A DNA stretch of 6,647 nt from an uncultured Campylobacter sp. (lineage in GTDB: Bacteria; Campylobacterota; Campylobacteria; Campylobacterales; Campylobacteraceae): positions 1 through 6,647 of the forward strand of contig NZ_CALEDC010000464.1 of the NCBI RefSeq assembly GCF_937949835.1. The letters are read 5' to 3'. Below are positions 5,232 through 6,647 of the stretch, one piece after another; the first letter of the stretch is position 1; every line of letters starts with the position of its first letter. The notes below the pieces were generated by a model. The model saw only the letters and a list, made by a program, of their open reading frames with translations, was not told the origin of the DNA and ran no database searches. Made by a program: the position numbers and the translations under genes.

Positions 5232-5240
5232 ATTGTATCA
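5232..5240 (-). promoter_or_regulatory. Extended -10 promoter of the nik operon
   Basis: On the minus strand the sequence TGATACAAT is an extended -10 element (TGNTANAAT), preceded by an A-rich stretch. Transcription would start near 5223-5226, inside the putative NikR operator, giving a short leader of about 22-25 bases before the nikK ATG. Confidence 0.7.
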
Positions 5241-5302
5241 CTTTTTTTCATCCGTATTGCTTAAATGTGGGTTTATTTTGAGTATTTAAAGCAAACTTTA
5301 GT

Positions 5303-5308
5303 TAAAAT
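5303..5308 (+). promoter_or_regulatory. -10 box of serS
   Basis: TAAAAT lies 33 bases before the serS ATG, with T-rich runs upstream (GTTTATTTTGAGTATTT at 5271-5287) that resemble the periodic T-rich signal of Campylobacter promoters. A good ribosome binding site, AGAGG, follows at 5331-5335. Confidence 0.55.
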
Positions 5309-5341
5309 GTCGCAATTTAAATTACCAAAAAGAGGCAGAAA

Positions 5342-6592
5342 ATGATAAATTTAAAACTTATCGAGACGAATTTCGACGAATTTAATAAAAAACTCATCGC
5401 CAAAAAAGTCCCGCCGCAAACTCTGCAATCGCTACTGGATGCCTACAACGAGCTAAAATCTAAAAAGACGGAGTTAGAGAACCTTCAAGCCGTGCAAAAT
5501 GCAAAGAGTAAGGAGCTCGGCCTCGCCGCACGCGAGGGCAAGGACGTAGGCGCGCTAAAATCGCAGCTTGAGGAAAACAAGCAAAAGATCCAAAGCCTAA
5601 GCGAGCTCGTAAATGAGCGCGAGCAGAGCTTAGAGGCGATCGCCGCGTGCGTGCCGAATATCATCGACGACGACGTGCCAATCGGTGCGGACGAGAACGA
5701 AAACGTCTGTATCAAAAAGGTCCTGCAGCCGCGCACGTTCGACTTCGCGCCCAAGCAGCACTTCGATCTCGGCGAGGCGCTGGGATGGCTTGATTTCGAG
5801 CGCGGCGTCAAACTCAGCGGCAGCCGCTTCACCGCGATCCGAGGTCTTGGCGCAAAACTGAATATGGCTCTCATCAATTACATGATCGAATTTAATAACT
5901 CGCGCGGCTTCGAGCTCGTAAATATGCCGTTTTTAGTGCGCGATCAGATCCTCTACGGCACGGGTCAGCTGCCCAAATTTAAAGACGATCTCTACCGCGT
6001 TGACGACGAGGAGCAAAACCTCTACCTCATCCCTACGAGCGAGGTTACGGCGACAAATCTCTTTAACGATGAAATTTTACGCAGCGAGGAGCTGCCGATC
6101 AAGCTCACCAGCTACAGCCACTGCTTTCGCAAGGAAGCGGGCTCGGCGGGGCGCGATACGCGCGGTATGATCCGCCAGCATCAGTTCGAAAAGGTCGAGC
6201 TCGTCGCCATCACGCGCCCAGAGGATAGCGCAAAGATGCTTGAGGAGATGATTTCATGCGCGAGCGATCTGCTAGCTAGCCTTGGCCTTCCGCACAGACA
6301 CATGCTGCTTTGCAGCGGCGATCTTGGCTTTAGCGCCGCAAAGACCGTGGATTTGGAGGTTTGGCTGCCGGGGCAGAACCAATACAGAGAGATCAGCTCG
6401 ATCAGCAACTGTCGCGATTTTCAGGCGCGCAGAGCCAAGATCCGCTTCAAAGACGGCAAGAAAAACAGCCTCGTTCACACGCTAAACGGCTCCTCGCTCG
6501 CGGTCGGCCGCACGCTGATCGCGGTGATGGAAAACTACCAGCGCAAGGACGGCAGCATCGAAATTCCGCGCGTTTTAGAAAAATATATGTAG
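5342..6592 (+). CDS. serS: Seryl-tRNA synthetase
   Basis: The enzyme joins serine to tRNA-Ser, and to tRNA-Sec where present, through seryl-adenylate in the cytoplasm. At 416 residues it is close to the usual 420-430. The N-terminal domain (about 1-110) is the long antiparallel coiled coil that grips the tRNA variable arm. The class II catalytic core follows: motif 1 around [11 protein letters not shown] (189-199), the PTSEV serine-binding TxE loop (231-235), motif 2 [20 protein letters not shown] (262-281) and motif 3 [19 protein letters not shown] (382-400) with Arg390. All expected catalytic residues appear intact. The ATG at 5342 has AGAGG six bases upstream and gives the family's usual short N terminus. 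It is divergent from the nik operon and shares only the 140-base control region with it; no functional link is implied. The last 55 bases of the window show no further gene. Confidence 0.98.
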   Translation: MINLKLIETNFDEFNKKLIAKKVPPQTLQSLLDAYNELKSKKTELENLQAVQNAKSKELGLAAREGKDVGALKSQLEENKQKIQSLSELVNEREQSLEAIAACVPNIIDDDVPIGADENENVCIKKVLQPRTFDFAPKQHFDLGEALGWLDFERGVKLSGSRFTAIRGLGAKLNMALINYMIEFNNSRGFELVNMPFLVRDQILYGTGQLPKFKDDLYRVDDEEQNLYLIPTSEVTATNLFNDEILRSEELPIKLTSYSHCFRKEAGSAGRDTRGMIRQHQFEKVELVAITRPEDSAKMLEEMISCASDLLASLGLPHRHMLLCSGDLGFSAAKTVDLEVWLPGQNQYREISSISNCRDFQARRAKIRFKDGKKNSLVHTLNGSSLAVGRTLIAVMENYQRKDGSIEIPRVLEKYM

Positions 6593-6647
6593 GCGGCCCG
6601 TGCGAAAGCTTTGGAAAAACCCAAATTCTAACGCCCGCTTCGCAACC

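Noticed and set aside
5485..5877. 130-codon minus-strand frame inside serS
   Set aside because: Fully antisense to an intact serS and with a Ser/Arg-rich composition typical of a shadow frame.
6610..6625. TTTGG/CCAAA hairpin after serS
   Set aside because: Only five weak pairs and no T run; the window ends 22 bases later, so a terminator cannot be judged.

Overview
The window looks like a chromosomal stretch of a Campylobacterota species, most likely a moderate-GC Campylobacter of the oral group (C. gracilis, rectus, showae or curvus type). This is inferred from three things: the nickel-transporter gene set with separate NikK- and NikL-like subunits, AT-rich Campylobacter-style promoters, and the dense AAATTT words in otherwise mid-40s GC DNA. 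No database search was possible, so the species is a guess.

Layout, left to right. Bases 1-330 carry no convincing gene, apart from a possible gene end near base 47 and a weak hairpin. A small plus-strand membrane protein with a bacterial PH domain (331-768) follows; its promoter has a run of seven G directly against the -10 box. After a 245-base AT-rich gap comes a plus-strand tRNA-Glu gene with a CUC anticodon (1014-1090), which has one extra base in its T stem. A convergent minus-strand operon then fills 1145-5201. Read from its promoter it contains nikK (DUF4198 periplasmic protein), a 0.7 kb segment of doubtful coding status, nikM, nikL, nikQ and nikO. Divergent from it, serS (seryl-tRNA synthetase) runs on the plus strand from 5342 to 6592.

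The nik genes together describe an ECF-type nickel importer. NikM is the substrate-binding membrane protein with the N-terminal Met-His pair, NikQ is the transmembrane coupling protein and NikO the ATPase. NikL and NikK are exported or membrane-anchored accessory proteins that take the place of NikN in such systems. nikM-nikL, nikL-nikQ and nikQ-nikO each overlap by the four bases ATGA, which implies translational coupling. A TAATA-N15-TATTA element lies between the nikK -10 box and its start codon and fits the TRWYA-N15-TRWYA operator described for Helicobacter pylori NikR, so nickel-dependent repression is likely.

The most unusual structure is the segment between nikK and nikM (about 3737-4440). 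It holds about 20 RAATTY hexamers, seven copies of the 9-mer AAATTTTAC or its complement, and a perfect 10-bp inverted repeat, yet it stays open for 237 codons on the operon strand. It may be an array of a recurring DNA word rather than a protein gene. RAATTY is the sequence whose methylation is reported to license DNA uptake in C. jejuni, which suggests a testable role.
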